From assembly GCF_041949975.1 (NCBI RefSeq), contig NZ_JBHFQG010000016.1:1-64000 (forward strand): a stretch of 64,000 bases of DNA, given 5' to 3'. This DNA is from Alteribacillus sp041949975 (GTDB taxonomy: Bacteria; Bacillota; Bacilli; Bacillales; Marinococcaceae). Positions within the stretch are counted from its first letter, which is position 1; each line of letters opens with the position of its first letter. This document shows positions 51,269 through 61,110 of this stretch, in pieces. Position numbers and translations under genes: made by a program. The notes under the pieces were generated by a model, which was not told where the DNA came from, ran no database searches, and worked only from the letters and a program-made list of their open reading frames with translations.

Positions 51269-52285
51269 CTATTGTTTCTTCACTACTTCAATAGGATCAA
51301 GAGGACCTTCATACAGTCCGCCTCCGCCAGAAGCGTCAAAAACCCGGATGCTTATAACGTTTTCCTGGCCAAACTCAATAGCATCTGCGGGAATCTCATA
51401 TTCCCGTTCCCAATCCCAGGCTGAAAGCATACCATCTTCGCCTTCACCGGTTGGAAATTCTCCAGATTGAGCAATTTTTTCTCCGTTAAAATAGGTCGCA
51501 TCTACATCATCAATTTTTCCAAGCTTTACTTTAAGGGAATACCCTTCCCACTCTGCAGGAATATCAATCGTTTTCCGGTACCAACCGTAAACATAATCTT
51601 CCGTGTAATCAGAGTGATCTTCCCAACTAGATGGAAGTATTACTTCCTGCCATTCGCTGTCATCAAAGTCGACATCTTTCCAGCGTGAATCATCTCCTTT
51701 TTTAAATAACCAGGTTCCTGAAAGGTCGATGGCTGGCAATGCAGCTAATTGTTCTTCTAGGTCTCCGATTGTTGTTTCATAAACGCCAGCTTCATCAGGA
51801 GTTTGATACGTAAAGGTGACTTCTTTGCTGCCCCCTCCGGCTTCTGCAGAAACCTCAACTTGTTTACTATCAACTGTTTCCCCATTAATAGATAACGGTA
51901 CGTGTGCTGTTCCTTCATAGGTTCCGTAGTTCGTTACCGTAGCTGTCGCTGAGATTGCCTGATCGGCTGGTGTAACCTCCAGGTCGCTGTATTCAAAAGT
52001 TGGTTTTTTTTCTGTTACCGTAATAGTTTTACTATTGAGATCGTTAATACTTACTTCATAGTCACCTGTTTCAAATAACTTATCATAACTTAAGCTGACT
52101 TCTTTTGTATCCCCTGGACCGACTCTAACATTTTCTGCTGCTGTGGTTTGTCCATCAATTTGAAGCTCTAATTTTTTTCCAACGGTTACATCACCTTCAT
52201 TTTTAACATTTACTTTAACCTCGAAGGTATCATTGGATTGAATTGTATCTGGAACTTCCGTATAAGACATCTCCGCTTTCGGGGC
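51269..52285 (-). pseudogene. Detached C-terminal part of the GH97 protein (CARDB-like and sugar-binding domains)
   Basis: This is in the same frame as, and directly after, the TAA that ends the GH97 frame (ELPGY-stop-APKAEM). It encodes two CARDB/NEW3-like beta-sandwich modules (IQSNDTFEVKVNVKNEGDVT and ISATATVTNYGTYEGT). A galactose-binding-like jelly roll follows (IDLSGTWLFKKGDDSRW, then WYRKTIDIPAEW). The only ATG (52270) has no correctly spaced RBS. It is probably expressed only if the stop is read through, and otherwise is dead. Confidence 0.75.
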
Positions 52286-54400
52286 TTAATATCCGGGCAG
52301 TTCCTTGACTTCTTCTTTCGCTGCAGGATAGAGCCTGACTGCTTGGCCTCCACCAGCTGCTAGTGAAGCTACCAGTGTATCCTTAGAATCAACAATAACT
52401 TTATCAATAGAAACAGGAGTAGGGTTTGTCTCCCAATCTGTTTCTGGCCCATCGGAATAAATTTCAGCTACATATCTTTGACCGTTGTCTAAGAAATCTA
52501 GTTCTACATCCAAGTCGCGCACTTCTTCGTCTGTGGTACTTGCAATATACCATTCTTCCCCGCTGCGACGGACCACAGTAATATAATCTCCTATTTCACT
52601 ATTAGGGACCATAATGTCATCCCAGGTTACGGGTACATCTTTTATGAACTTAAACTCTGGCAGAATGTTTCCATCTTCATCTTTATAGTTTTCTGGTAAA
52701 TCCGTAACCATCTGTACGCCGCTAGTAATGTTAACATATTGAGCAATTTGGTGGGCGCGCGTTGTATGAACGCGATTATCAGGCTTATTTTCAATTTCAA
52801 CGTCAAAGATACCAGGGGTATAATCTATCGGACCAGCTAGCATTCTCGTGAATGGAAGAATCGTTAAATGATCTGGAGGACTGCCTTCACTCCAGGCATT
52901 ATACTCCATCCCCATGACTCCTTCACGGCTCATCCAGTTCGGATACGTACGATAAAGCCCTGTGTCTTTAATTGGTTCATGGGTATTAATCATTATTTTA
53001 TGGTCTGCTGCTTTCTTTACGGCTTCCAAATAATGATTCACCATATACTGACCATGGTGGTTGTGACCTTCCGGGTTTTTAATACCGTCATCTGCTACAT
53101 ACCCATTCTTAATGGCGTGAATGCCTAAATCTTCATATAGCCTGTACGCTTCATCCATTTGTTCTTCGTAGTTTATGATGTCTCCGCTTGTTTCATTATG
53201 CATGATATATTCGACGCCGTGTTCTTTCCCGTAGTTTACAACTTCTTCTAGGTCAAAGTCAGGATAAGATTCTGTGAAGCTAAATAAAGCACCATTTTCT
53301 GTCCAATTTCCATCCCATCCTGTATTCCATCCTTCTACTAATAGGCCAATTTCTTGATTTTCACTATCCAAGTATTCATGTGCAAAATCGATATAATCTT
53401 TCGCATTTTCTGTTGAGGCGCCGTGATCGGGGCCAGATTCCCATGTTGATTTATCGATGTGCATTTCCCACCAAATGCCTACATATTTCATCGGGTTAAT
53501 CCATGACGTATCCTCTAGTGCATTTGGTTCGTTTAAATTCAGAATCAGATCCGATTCAACAAGATCTCCGGCGTCTTCTCCAATTTGGATCGTTCTCCAT
53601 GGCGTTTCGATAGGAAACTCGTCTTTCTTCACTTTCACATCACTATTCGGCCATGGAGCTAGGTAACTCTTAAACGTATTTTCTTCTTCTTCAGCTTTAA
53701 GGGCCATCTCCGCGTAATCAATTAATGCTGCCTCATGAACGGAAAGATGTATCCCCTCGGGAGTTTTCATTGTGAAAGGAGTGCTTACCTCCTCTACTTC
53801 ACTTAATGGAGTTTCCGTATAGTTATATTCATAACTATTCCAGTCATTAGGGATCCACCAGGACGTATTATCACTTGAAAATTTAAATTCAGTATTTTCA
53901 GAAGTGATTTGTAGGTTTTTATCTAGGTTCTCCTGCTCTGGTAGAACGTATCTAAATCCTACACCATCGTTATAAACCCGAAATTCCAGGTTCATTTTCC
54001 GATGAGGAGCGTCTTTTTCCTGTAAATAAACCATTAGTTGTTTATAATGGTTTTTAATTTTATCTTTTTCTCCCCATACGGGTTCCCAATGGTCATTATA
54101 ATTTTCGATAGATGTATCCACCACTTTGAAACTTCTGTCTAAAGGGGCCTGTTCTTTAAATTCGAACCCTAATGATGAAGGTTCTATAAGAGTAGTGTAT
54201 TCAAAAGATAGTCGATATTGAGGCTCACCTTTCTCAGTGAGATCAAATTCAAGGTTCACCTTCCCATCAGGTGAGCTAACAGATGTTTTTAATTTATTAT
54301 TCCTCCCTGAACGTTCGGAAGAATCAGCCCATACGGTTGAGACCAAAAGCATTACTAAAGCAAATGCAAAAAACAGTGTGATGCTCTTTTTTATAATCAT
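52286..54400 (-). CDS. Secreted GH97 glycoside hydrolase (alpha-glucosidase/alpha-galactosidase family), ended by an in-frame TAA
   Basis: GH97 enzymes hydrolyse alpha-glucosides or alpha-galactosides. The 704 residues begin with a Sec signal peptide (cleavage after VWA) and an N-terminal beta-sandwich (VSSPDGKVNLEFDL). The catalytic barrel follows, with KYVGIWWEMH, LLVEGWNTGWDGNW, GIHAIKNGYVADDG and MINTHEPIKDTGLYRTYPNW, then a C-terminal beta domain. The HEPxKxTG motif favours the inverting alpha-glucosidase branch, without proof. A TAA separates it from 338 further codons. It appears inserted between hisZ and yvoF relative to B. subtilis. Confidence 0.88.
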   Translation of the reverse strand: MIIKKSITLFFAFALVMLLVSTVWADSSERSGRNNKLKTSVSSPDGKVNLEFDLTEKGEPQYRLSFEYTTLIEPSSLGFEFKEQAPLDRSFKVVDTSIENYNDHWEPVWGEKDKIKNHYKQLMVYLQEKDAPHRKMNLEFRVYNDGVGFRYVLPEQENLDKNLQITSENTEFKFSSDNTSWWIPNDWNSYEYNYTETPLSEVEEVSTPFTMKTPEGIHLSVHEAALIDYAEMALKAEEEENTFKSYLAPWPNSDVKVKKDEFPIETPWRTIQIGEDAGDLVESDLILNLNEPNALEDTSWINPMKYVGIWWEMHIDKSTWESGPDHGASTENAKDYIDFAHEYLDSENQEIGLLVEGWNTGWDGNWTENGALFSFTESYPDFDLEEVVNYGKEHGVEYIMHNETSGDIINYEEQMDEAYRLYEDLGIHAIKNGYVADDGIKNPEGHNHHGQYMVNHYLEAVKKAADHKIMINTHEPIKDTGLYRTYPNWMSREGVMGMEYNAWSEGSPPDHLTILPFTRMLAGPIDYTPGIFDVEIENKPDNRVHTTRAHQIAQYVNITSGVQMVTDLPENYKDEDGNILPEFKFIKDVPVTWDDIMVPNSEIGDYITVVRRSGEEWYIASTTDEEVRDLDVELDFLDNGQRYVAEIYSDGPETDWETNPTPVSIDKVIVDSKDTLVASLAAGGGQAVRLYPAAKEEVKELPGY

Positions 54401-54462
54401 TTTTTCCTCCTTACTTTATGATTTTTGAAATAACCTAATAACATCTCCTTTATTTGGATTAA

Positions 54463-54477
54463 AGTCAGCGCTTTCAT
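54463..54477 (-). promoter_or_regulatory. cre site before the GH97 gene
   Basis: ATGAAAGCGCTGACT on the minus strand fits WTGNAANCGNWNNCW at every position. It lies 63 bp before the start codon, as expected for CcpA repression of a glycosidase. Confidence 0.8.
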
Positions 54478-54605
54478 TAAAAATTCTATCATGATAGGAG
54501 ATAAAAGAAATCATTAATTATCTTCAATATTTTTGGAATATTAGCATTATTTTTAGGGGAGGTGTTTGCTTAAACAAAACATCCGTTACATTATTTTCAA
54601 CTAAA

Positions 54606-54640
54606 AGATCCCGATGCAGAGAGAGCCCTCTACGTCGGGA
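54606..54640 (-). terminator. Hairpin at the end of yvoF
   Basis: CCCGACGTAGAG and CTCTCTCTGCATCGGG pair imperfectly, followed by ATCTTTTAG on the minus strand. It overlaps the last codons of yvoF. Confidence 0.65.
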
Positions 54641-55139
54641 AGGAATCGTCTTTATTATCTAGTTCTCGAATGACCCGCAGCGGATTGCCTCCTACAAAAC
54701 TGCCCGGAGCCACGTCCTTATGCACAACGGAGCCTGCAGCGACAACGGCTCTGCTGCCAATCGTTACACCGGGCAGAATAGTGGTATTTGCCCCAATTAA
54801 GACATCATCACCTATTTCTACCCTGCCGATGCGGTACTCTTTGATTAAATATTCATGCGCAAGAATCGTTGTATTGTAGCCAATGACGCTATTTCGACCA
54901 ACACTGATTTTTTCAGGAAACATAATATCTGGCATCACCATCAGCGCAAACGCGGTGGTTTCCCCTACCTTCATTCTTAAAAAAGTTCGGTACAGCCAGT
55001 TTTTTAATGGCAAAAACGGGGTGTAGCGCGCCATGTGAATAATAATAAAGTTTTTCACTACTTTCCAGAAAGGTACTGTTTTGTAAATGTGCCAGAGCGA
55101 ATTGGCGGAGTCAACCGGAAACCGCTCCATCCGTCTCAT
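54630..55139 (-). CDS. yvoF: Left-handed beta-helix acyltransferase (YvoF-like)
   Basis: The 169-residue hexapeptide-repeat protein (KISVGRNSVIGYNTTILAHE, IGDDVLIGANTTILPGVTIG, AAGSVVHKDVAPGSFVGGNP) is an O-acetyltransferase of the Maa/LacA kind with unknown acceptor. It follows ppaX with a 4-nt overlap, as in the B. subtilis hprK-lgt-yvoD-ppaX-yvoF operon. Confidence 0.9.
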   Translation of the reverse strand: MRRMERFPVDSANSLWHIYKTVPFWKVVKNFIIIHMARYTPFLPLKNWLYRTFLRMKVGETTAFALMVMPDIMFPEKISVGRNSVIGYNTTILAHEYLIKEYRIGRVEIGDDVLIGANTTILPGVTIGSRAVVAAGSVVHKDVAPGSFVGGNPLRVIRELDNKDDSFPT

Positions 55140-55783
55140 GTTGTCTTCACTCCAAGGTGATCAAGCAGATCGGGCATTTTATTTAACATAATATCCGGTT
55201 CGAATGTCCGGAGGTAATCTTCCCCTTTTATCGTCCATGCGACTCCGGCTGTTCTCACGCCGGCATTTTTTCCGCCGAGAATATCATACTGACTGTCACC
55301 AACCATCATCGTTTCCTCAGGGCGTGATCCCAATTCCTTCATCGCTTTATCCAACGGTTCTGAATCTGGTTTCACCTTATCCACATCATTAAATGTAACA
55401 ACAGAAGAAAAATAAGGGAGCAGGCCAGAAACTTCGAGTCCGAGCTTTGCGGTATGTTTTCTTTTCGTCGTCACAATAGCGAGCTTAAATCCTTGCTTAT
55501 GAAGCTCTTGAATGGTTTCTTTTACTCCTTCATATTCTTCAATCAGCTCATCATGATGGGCAAGGTTATGTTTTTGATAAATTTCAATAAGTTCCTCTGC
55601 CCGGTCCGGGTCAATTTTTCGAAAGCTTTCTGTTAGAGGAAGTCCGATATAACAGACAATATCTTCCCTCGTGTAACGCCCGGGTGCATAGCTGTCCAGG
55701 GCGTGCTGAAAAGATGCGATAATCAGTTCATTTGTGTTTACAAGCGTTCCATCAAAATCAAACAAGACGGTATTAATAGTCAT
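55136..55783 (-). CDS. ppaX: Pyrophosphatase PpaX
   Basis: PpaX hydrolyses the pyrophosphate made when HprK dephosphorylates HPr-Ser-P by phosphorolysis. The 215-residue HAD protein has FDFDGTLVNTNELI with the nucleophile Asp, IVTTKRKHTAKLGLE and MVGDSQYDILGGKNAG. I chose the ATG at 55783 after GGAGG. It overlaps yvoD by 11 nt. Confidence 0.93.
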   Translation of the reverse strand: MTINTVLFDFDGTLVNTNELIIASFQHALDSYAPGRYTREDIVCYIGLPLTESFRKIDPDRAEELIEIYQKHNLAHHDELIEEYEGVKETIQELHKQGFKLAIVTTKRKHTAKLGLEVSGLLPYFSSVVTFNDVDKVKPDSEPLDKAMKELGSRPEETMMVGDSQYDILGGKNAGVRTAGVAWTIKGEDYLRTFEPDIMLNKMPDLLDHLGVKTT

Positions 55784-56723
55784 AGGTTGCCTCCTTACGG
55801 GCGTATTCACTTTTTTCCGATTTGTTCCAGATATAAGCGATCAGCATCGTTAAAAGAACAGCCGTTACAAGCCGGATAATTAATAATGGAATAACCGGAA
55901 TGCCAAGCGGGATAAAAATAAGTGTATCTTCTATAACAGCATGACAGGCCACAAGAAATATAAATACAAGATATAAATCCTTTTTCTTAACATTATCTTC
56001 TTTTATCGCTTGAATCATAACCCCAGCTCCAAAAGCCAGGCCAAAAACGATACCAGATGCGAGTGTAGTAGACGTATTTTCCCGAATGCCAAGCATTTTT
56101 GTAAACGGAGACATCCATTTTGAAAATACCTGCAGCCAATTTAAGTCTTTCATTATTTGAATAAATACCATAATCGGAATGACCACCAGTGCGATCTGGA
56201 GCACGCCCATAAATGCACTTGATATACCTTCCCATAACACACCTTCCCAGCCGCTCACTGCGGCCTGGGCATCCTGTGATACAAATCCGTATTGAGCCTG
56301 ACTTGAACCTCCCTGCCACAGCCAATGGATCATCAAAGCGGAAAAGAAAGCAAGCCCAAGGCGTACGGCAAGCACCACAGACATACGCACGCCTACTTTT
56401 ACCGCAACAGCTGATTCTACGAATAAATTATGGGAAAAAGAAAGCATCACTGCTAAAATAAATACTTCTTTTACAGCTAGATCCATCGATAATATAGCCC
56501 CGATAGCTGCGTATAAGTTCAGTACATTTCCAAGTACAAGAGGAATGGCGGCCTCTCCAGGCAGACCAATCCATCCCATGAGCGGTGCAAGCAGTCCCGC
56601 CAGCCAATCAAGAAAAGGAGTATAACCCAGCACGGTGACTATTAATGTTACCGGAAAAATAATTTTCCCCAGGGTCCAGGTCGTTTGCAGACCTACTTTA
56701 AGCCCTTTTTTCAGCGTATCCAT
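55773..56723 (-). CDS. yvoD: Gate-domain membrane protein YvoD
   Basis: The 316-residue polytopic protein with nucleoside-recognition (Gate) domains shows LGKIIFPVTLIVTVLGYTPF, GEAAIPLVLGNVLNLYAAIG and GIVFGLAFGAGVMIQAIKED, and has about eight helices. Its transport or other role is unknown. It lies between lgt and ppaX. Confidence 0.88.
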   Translation of the reverse strand: MDTLKKGLKVGLQTTWTLGKIIFPVTLIVTVLGYTPFLDWLAGLLAPLMGWIGLPGEAAIPLVLGNVLNLYAAIGAILSMDLAVKEVFILAVMLSFSHNLFVESAVAVKVGVRMSVVLAVRLGLAFFSALMIHWLWQGGSSQAQYGFVSQDAQAAVSGWEGVLWEGISSAFMGVLQIALVVIPIMVFIQIMKDLNWLQVFSKWMSPFTKMLGIRENTSTTLASGIVFGLAFGAGVMIQAIKEDNVKKKDLYLVFIFLVACHAVIEDTLIFIPLGIPVIPLLIIRLVTAVLLTMLIAYIWNKSEKSEYARKEATYDY

Positions 56724-56756
56724 CTCATCCCCGCCCTTTTCATACTCTTAATTATT

Positions 56757-57641
56757 TTATCTCTTTTTTTTACCTGTCTTTTTATTGTGGTGGATCTTTC
56801 TTTGTTTGTTTGGCGGAAGCCCGCCTCCATCTTCATCTAAGTAATGCGCATGAACAAGGCCCATTTTTCGGCGATATATCCACAACGCAATGGCGCCAAC
56901 GACCAGCAGTAAAGACAGTACTTGAGCAGCTCTCAGCATGTCACCTATCATTAAGCTGTCTGTGCGCATGCCTTCCACAAAGAAACGGCCGATAGAATAC
57001 CAAATAATATAACTTAAAAACAGCTCTCCGCGGCGTAAATTAACGCGGCGTAGATACATCAAAAGTGCAAAACCCAACAGATTCCATATCGATTCATATA
57101 AAAACGTAGGATGGTAATAGGTCCCATCAATGAACATTTGATTAATAATGAATTCAGGGAGCTGCAAGCTTTCCAGAAATCCCCGGGACACCGGACCGCC
57201 GTGTGCTTCCTGATTCATAAAGTTGCCCCAGCGGCCAATTGCCTGACCGAGAATGATACTTGGAGCCGCTATATCTAGCAGCTTCCAAAACGAAATTCCT
57301 TTTTTTTGAGCAAAAACATACGTAGTTAAAACAGCTCCAATCAATCCACCATGGATAGCCAGACCGCCTTGCCAAATGGCGAGAATTTCCCTTGGGAACT
57401 GAGAATAATACTCCCATCTAAAAATCACGTAATAAAGCCTTGCGCAAAGGATAGAAATAGGTATGGCGAAAATGAGCAAATCTGCAAAAATATCTTTCGG
57501 CATTCCTCGCTTGTCCGCTTCCCGGTTCGCAATAATAAAGCCGAGAAAAGCACCTAAACCGATAATTATGCCGTACCAATAGACGGTGAGTGGCCCTATT
57601 TCAAACGCAACTCTGTCAATAGGCTGTATTGAATATAACAT
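56757..57641 (-). CDS. lgt: Prolipoprotein diacylglyceryl transferase
   Basis: Lgt transfers diacylglycerol to the lipobox Cys of prolipoproteins in the membrane. The 294-residue protein of seven helices has the signature GRWGNFMNQEAHGGPVSRGF, GGLAIHGGLIGA, and a highly basic C-terminus (KQRKIHHNKKTGKKKR). It lies between hprK and yvoD. Confidence 0.97.
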   Translation of the reverse strand: MLYSIQPIDRVAFEIGPLTVYWYGIIIGLGAFLGFIIANREADKRGMPKDIFADLLIFAIPISILCARLYYVIFRWEYYSQFPREILAIWQGGLAIHGGLIGAVLTTYVFAQKKGISFWKLLDIAAPSIILGQAIGRWGNFMNQEAHGGPVSRGFLESLQLPEFIINQMFIDGTYYHPTFLYESIWNLLGFALLMYLRRVNLRRGELFLSYIIWYSIGRFFVEGMRTDSLMIGDMLRAAQVLSLLLVVGAIALWIYRRKMGLVHAHYLDEDGGGLPPNKQRKIHHNKKTGKKKR

Positions 57642-57665
57642 AACAGCTTTCTCTCCAATCTTATC

Positions 57666-58601
57666 CTAAAATTCTTCCCGGTCTCCGTCTTCAATCACAT
57701 CGGTAAGACGATCAGAAAACTGCTGTGCGGTATTAATACCCATACGTTTCAAACGGAAATTCATTGCCGCTACCTCCACAATAACAGCAAGATTCCGGCC
57801 GGGACGCACAGGAATAGTGTATTTCGGAATTTCCGTATCAATGATTTTTAATTTTTCCTCTTCTATCCCTAACCGATCATACGCTTTCGTTTCATCCCAT
57901 AATTCTAAGTGAATGGTAAGGGCAATCCGTTTGAACGGGCGAACCGCTCCCGCCCCAAACAGTGTCATGACATCAATGATGCCCAACCCTCGAATTTCAA
58001 GAAGGTGCTGAATCAATTCAGGCGGCCGTCCGACAAGCGTGTCTCCATGCTGCTGACGAATTTCAACCGAATCATCTGCGACAAGCCGATGGCCACGTCG
58101 GACCAAATCCAAAGCTGTCTCACTTTTACCGACACCGCTCGCCCCTGTCAATAGAACACCTATGCCATAAATGTCCACGAGGACCCCATGTACAGCGGTC
58201 GCTTTAGCCAGTTGAGCTTCAAGAAAATTAGTAAGCTGACTGCTCAAACGGGTGGTAGTTACATCAGAACGTAAAATAGGCACTCCAGTTTTTTCTGCAC
58301 TTTCTATAAGTTCCGGTGGTGCAGCTAACCCGCGGGAAATGATAATTCCCGGTGTGTCATATGTACATAATTTTTCCATACGTTCTTTTTTTTCATCATC
58401 ACTTAACTGCTGAAAAAAAGATAACTCGGTACGTCCGAACAGCTGCAGACGTTTAGCTGGATAATAGGTAAAAAAACCAGCCATTTCTATACCCGGCCGG
58501 GAGATATCACTTGTGGTTATCGCTCGGTGAACCCCATCTTCCCCAGACAGTACTTCAAGGTTAAAACGTTTGACTAAATCATTTGCCGTTACTTTTGCCA
58601 T
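57666..58601 (-). CDS. hprK: HPr kinase/phosphorylase
   Basis: HprK phosphorylates HPr and Crh on Ser46 and reverses this by phosphorolysis. The 311-residue protein has the P-loop LTGASGVGKSETALDL, LVADDSVEIRQQHGD, the HprK signature EIRGLGIIDVMTLFG and RPGRNLAVIVEVAAMN. It is the first gene of the hprK-lgt-yvoD-ppaX-yvoF operon and complements crh in this window. Confidence 0.98.
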   Translation of the reverse strand: MAKVTANDLVKRFNLEVLSGEDGVHRAITTSDISRPGIEMAGFFTYYPAKRLQLFGRTELSFFQQLSDDEKKERMEKLCTYDTPGIIISRGLAAPPELIESAEKTGVPILRSDVTTTRLSSQLTNFLEAQLAKATAVHGVLVDIYGIGVLLTGASGVGKSETALDLVRRGHRLVADDSVEIRQQHGDTLVGRPPELIQHLLEIRGLGIIDVMTLFGAGAVRPFKRIALTIHLELWDETKAYDRLGIEEEKLKIIDTEIPKYTIPVRPGRNLAVIVEVAAMNFRLKRMGINTAQQFSDRLTDVIEDGDREEF

Positions 58602-58985
58602 TTTTTCAACCCTCCAACCATTTCCACAATCAGGCTGTTTGCCCGGTTGGAATACTCAGTATTTTGTGCACTTTTTTCATTGTAGCATGATTTCTTCAGA
58701 ATGTGGAAATTTCGAGAGAAGCTTTGATTGGAGAGTTTAGGAAAACCTAAAAAAGCTGCCTCATATATGAAGAGACAGCATTTGAGACGAAGATGTTCCG
58801 TTCACACAGTACGTGAAACGTACATAGAATTCGGTATTTCTGAGGTTCTGATGTAATTCTTTTTTTATAAAGGACTTTCACAGACAGAGGTTGCTAAAAT
58901 TCTTATGATGGAACGCGGGGGCCGAAAAACCTTCAAACAAGTTAACGGAACACAGATAACCTTCCACGTACCTTGCGTCGATCCG
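58602..58985. other. 384-bp gap between hprK and yvlD
   Basis: Only the yvlD-side terminator is seen (58749-58779). The stretch 58800-58985 has no gene, RBS or structure I can name. Confidence 0.5.
58749..58779 (-). terminator. Terminator of the yvlBCD operon
   Basis: GCTGTCTC and GAGGCAGC on the minus strand followed by TTTTTT. Confidence 0.75.
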
Positions 58986-59342
58986 TTACTTTCTTCGCAG
59001 AGGATCAACGATAAAATTATTAATGAACACATTTAATATGGCAATAATAATGGCAGCCAATAGCGCCATGCCAAATCCTGAAATTTCAAAGGCATCTCCC
59101 ATTAACCCAGCAGTGAGCATTAATAAGGCCGCATTAATAATGAAGATAAAAAATCCGAGTGTAAACACAGTAATTGGAAGAGTGAGCACTACTAAGAGCG
59201 GACGGATCAGCATGTTAATAACAGTCAAAATAATACTAGCCAACACGGCTGCGCCGATCCCCTGGAGTTCAAACCCGCTGAAAAAACCTGCCACTACCAT
59301 AAGCGTTACCGCGTTTACAATAAACGGAACAATACAGCCCAT
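58986..59342 (-). CDS. yvlD: YvlD-like membrane protein (phage holin 4 / PF04020 type)
   Basis: The 118-residue protein with four membrane segments shows VLASIILTVINMLIRPLLVV, LPITVFTLGFFIFIINA and AIIIAILNVFINNFIVDPLR. These match the YvlD family, predicted envelope-stress membrane proteins. The start overlaps the stop of yvlC by one base. Confidence 0.9.
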   Translation of the reverse strand: MGCIVPFIVNAVTLMVVAGFFSGFELQGIGAAVLASIILTVINMLIRPLLVVLTLPITVFTLGFFIFIINAALLMLTAGLMGDAFEISGFGMALLAAIIIAILNVFINNFIVDPLRRK

Positions 59343-59563
59343 TACTCGACCATATCTCCTTCATTCGGCATAATAATAGCTAAGACAATGTAAGCGATCG
59401 GTACAGGAAGGCCCCAAGTAATAATAGCTAATAATACAGTTACGATACGGATTAACGTTGGATCTACATTAAAATAATTAGCAATTCCTCCGCATACCCC
59501 TGCAAGCATGCGGTTATGCTGGCTGCGATGTAATTTTTTCATTTTCTTTTCCTCCTCAGACAT
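59342..59563 (-). CDS. yvlC: PspC-domain protein (YvlC)
   Basis: The 73-residue protein has the PspC domain (LHRSQHNRMLAGVCGGIANYF, VDPTLIRIVTVLLAI). It is a one-helix-pair membrane protein linked to envelope stress. It overlaps yvlB by 8 nt, so the genes are coupled. Confidence 0.93.
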   Translation of the reverse strand: MSEEEKKMKKLHRSQHNRMLAGVCGGIANYFNVDPTLIRIVTVLLAIITWGLPVPIAYIVLAIIMPNEGDMVE

Positions 59564-60749
59564 GTTTCGGTTTTATTGAAATGGATCCTGTTTTCGTGCT
59601 TGCATCTAAACGTAAACGCGGAGATGCTGCATGGTTCGAAGTAAACCGTAATGATTTCTGGATAAAATCTTTTTTCTCTTCTGTAATTTCCATATCGCTT
59701 AACGAATAATTATAGTTTCCTACATTGGTTCTCAGCTGACCTTCAGTGCGAATATGCTCAGGGATAGTAATGAAAATACTTCCAGTAGTGGCAGAAAGAT
59801 TGGCTCGTGCATCTTGGCTGATAGAAAGCTTACTATCAATCGTACCATTAACCGATTCTGCTTCTAAATCACGGATGTCGGTATCTAATTCAATCGTTCC
59901 ATTCATGGTTTTAATATCAGCAATATCAAGTTTTCCTCGGCTTATTTTAATTGGACCATTTACAGTTTCCCCGCTGAATTTCATATGATCCGGGGCTTCG
60001 ATGGTTAAACTTCCGTTTACAGCTTTTCCTGAAAAGCTGTCCGCTTTTATTAGTTCCCCTTTCAAATGGCCATTAAACGTGTAGAGCTGCACGCGTTCAT
60101 ACGTTTTGCGCGGCAGATACATTACGGCATTCACTTTGATAGATTTGGTTCTCGTATAAAAGCTGAGCAGATTTCCATCCACTTCAAAAGCCGTTTCGTT
60201 TAAAAACTCCTGTCGGGCTTCTTCTTGATTTTTTCCTTTATAAACTCTGGCCTGGCAATCCATTTTTACATCATTTTCATTCCACGGCTTTAATTCAATA
60301 GAACCGTTTTCCAAAGAAATATCCAGCGCCGTTTGTTCCATATTTTTATGTTGAAAAATATGATGGACGTTTTGATACGTTCCGAAATTAAAATCGAGAT
60401 CCAATTCTTTGATTTTTTGAATGGCGCTGTCGATGAAATCGGTAAAGCTTGTCGTAGCATCTGCTTTTTTCCGTTTTTCTTTCTCCCAATCTTCAAACCG
60501 CTTATTTCCTTCTTCCCAGTTCACCTTCGTTGAAAGACTGTTCGACGACTCTGGGCCAGTAACACCCGGATCGCTTTTTTCTTCCGAGGTGCGTGTCTCC
60601 GGTTGTTTTTGTGTACCGGTAACAGAGGCAGCGTCTGCATTTTCTGTTTTATTTTCCTGGTTCAGCGCTTTTAGTAATTTTGCGCCGTCTTCCGGTGAAA
60701 TTTTTTCTTCTTCTACCATCTTTAAAATTAGCTTGCGTTCTTCTTCCAT
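59556..60749 (-). CDS. yvlB: DUF4097-family protein YvlB
   Basis: The 397-residue protein has an N-terminal SHOCT-like helix hairpin (LILKMVEEEKISPEDGAKLL), an acidic linker and a long DUF4097 beta-helix with SGKAVNGSLTIEAPDH, MNGTIELDTDIRD and ESVNGTIDSKL repeats. It begins the yvlBCD operon, which in B. subtilis responds to envelope stress. It is an intact relative of the frameshifted DUF4097 gene at the left end. Confidence 0.93.
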   Translation of the reverse strand: MEEERKLILKMVEEEKISPEDGAKLLKALNQENKTENADAASVTGTQKQPETRTSEEKSDPGVTGPESSNSLSTKVNWEEGNKRFEDWEKEKRKKADATTSFTDFIDSAIQKIKELDLDFNFGTYQNVHHIFQHKNMEQTALDISLENGSIELKPWNENDVKMDCQARVYKGKNQEEARQEFLNETAFEVDGNLLSFYTRTKSIKVNAVMYLPRKTYERVQLYTFNGHLKGELIKADSFSGKAVNGSLTIEAPDHMKFSGETVNGPIKISRGKLDIADIKTMNGTIELDTDIRDLEAESVNGTIDSKLSISQDARANLSATTGSIFITIPEHIRTEGQLRTNVGNYNYSLSDMEITEEKKDFIQKSLRFTSNHAASPRLRLDASTKTGSISIKPKHV

Positions 60750-61110
60750 CGTTCATCCCTTCCTTTTTCAAAACTTGGATCATGCCAAGTTAATATAGAC
60801 AAAACTGGTCTCAAATAAGACTTCCGCCAAGTACAAGGCTTAACGCAGGCTTTGTTAACTTATAATGTGTTACTAATACGTTTTAAAATCATTGTTCGGT
60901 AGTAACTCTTACGTTTAAGATATCGTTTTCGTTTCAACATTTCTTCCGACTGGAGACGGATTTCCACTCCCCCTGCTGTCTGTTTTTTGTCTCCTTTCTA
61001 TGATGAAATGATGAAAAAAGCTGCCTCAAAGGCACAGGAGAAATAGCTGGTTTTCCATTACAGTTTGTACGGCAACCTCATATTTCTTGCGCTTTTGAGA
61101 CAGCTTATTA
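60750..61110. other. 361-bp gap between yvlB and uvrA
   Basis: It holds the presumed yvlB promoter and the uvrA terminator. No remnant of a yvlA gene could be recognised. Confidence 0.5.
61014..61104 (-). terminator. Long-loop terminator of uvrA
   Basis: GCTGTCTCAAAA and CTTTGAGGCAGC pair over a loop of about 60 nt, followed by TTTTTTC on the minus strand. Confidence 0.65.
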
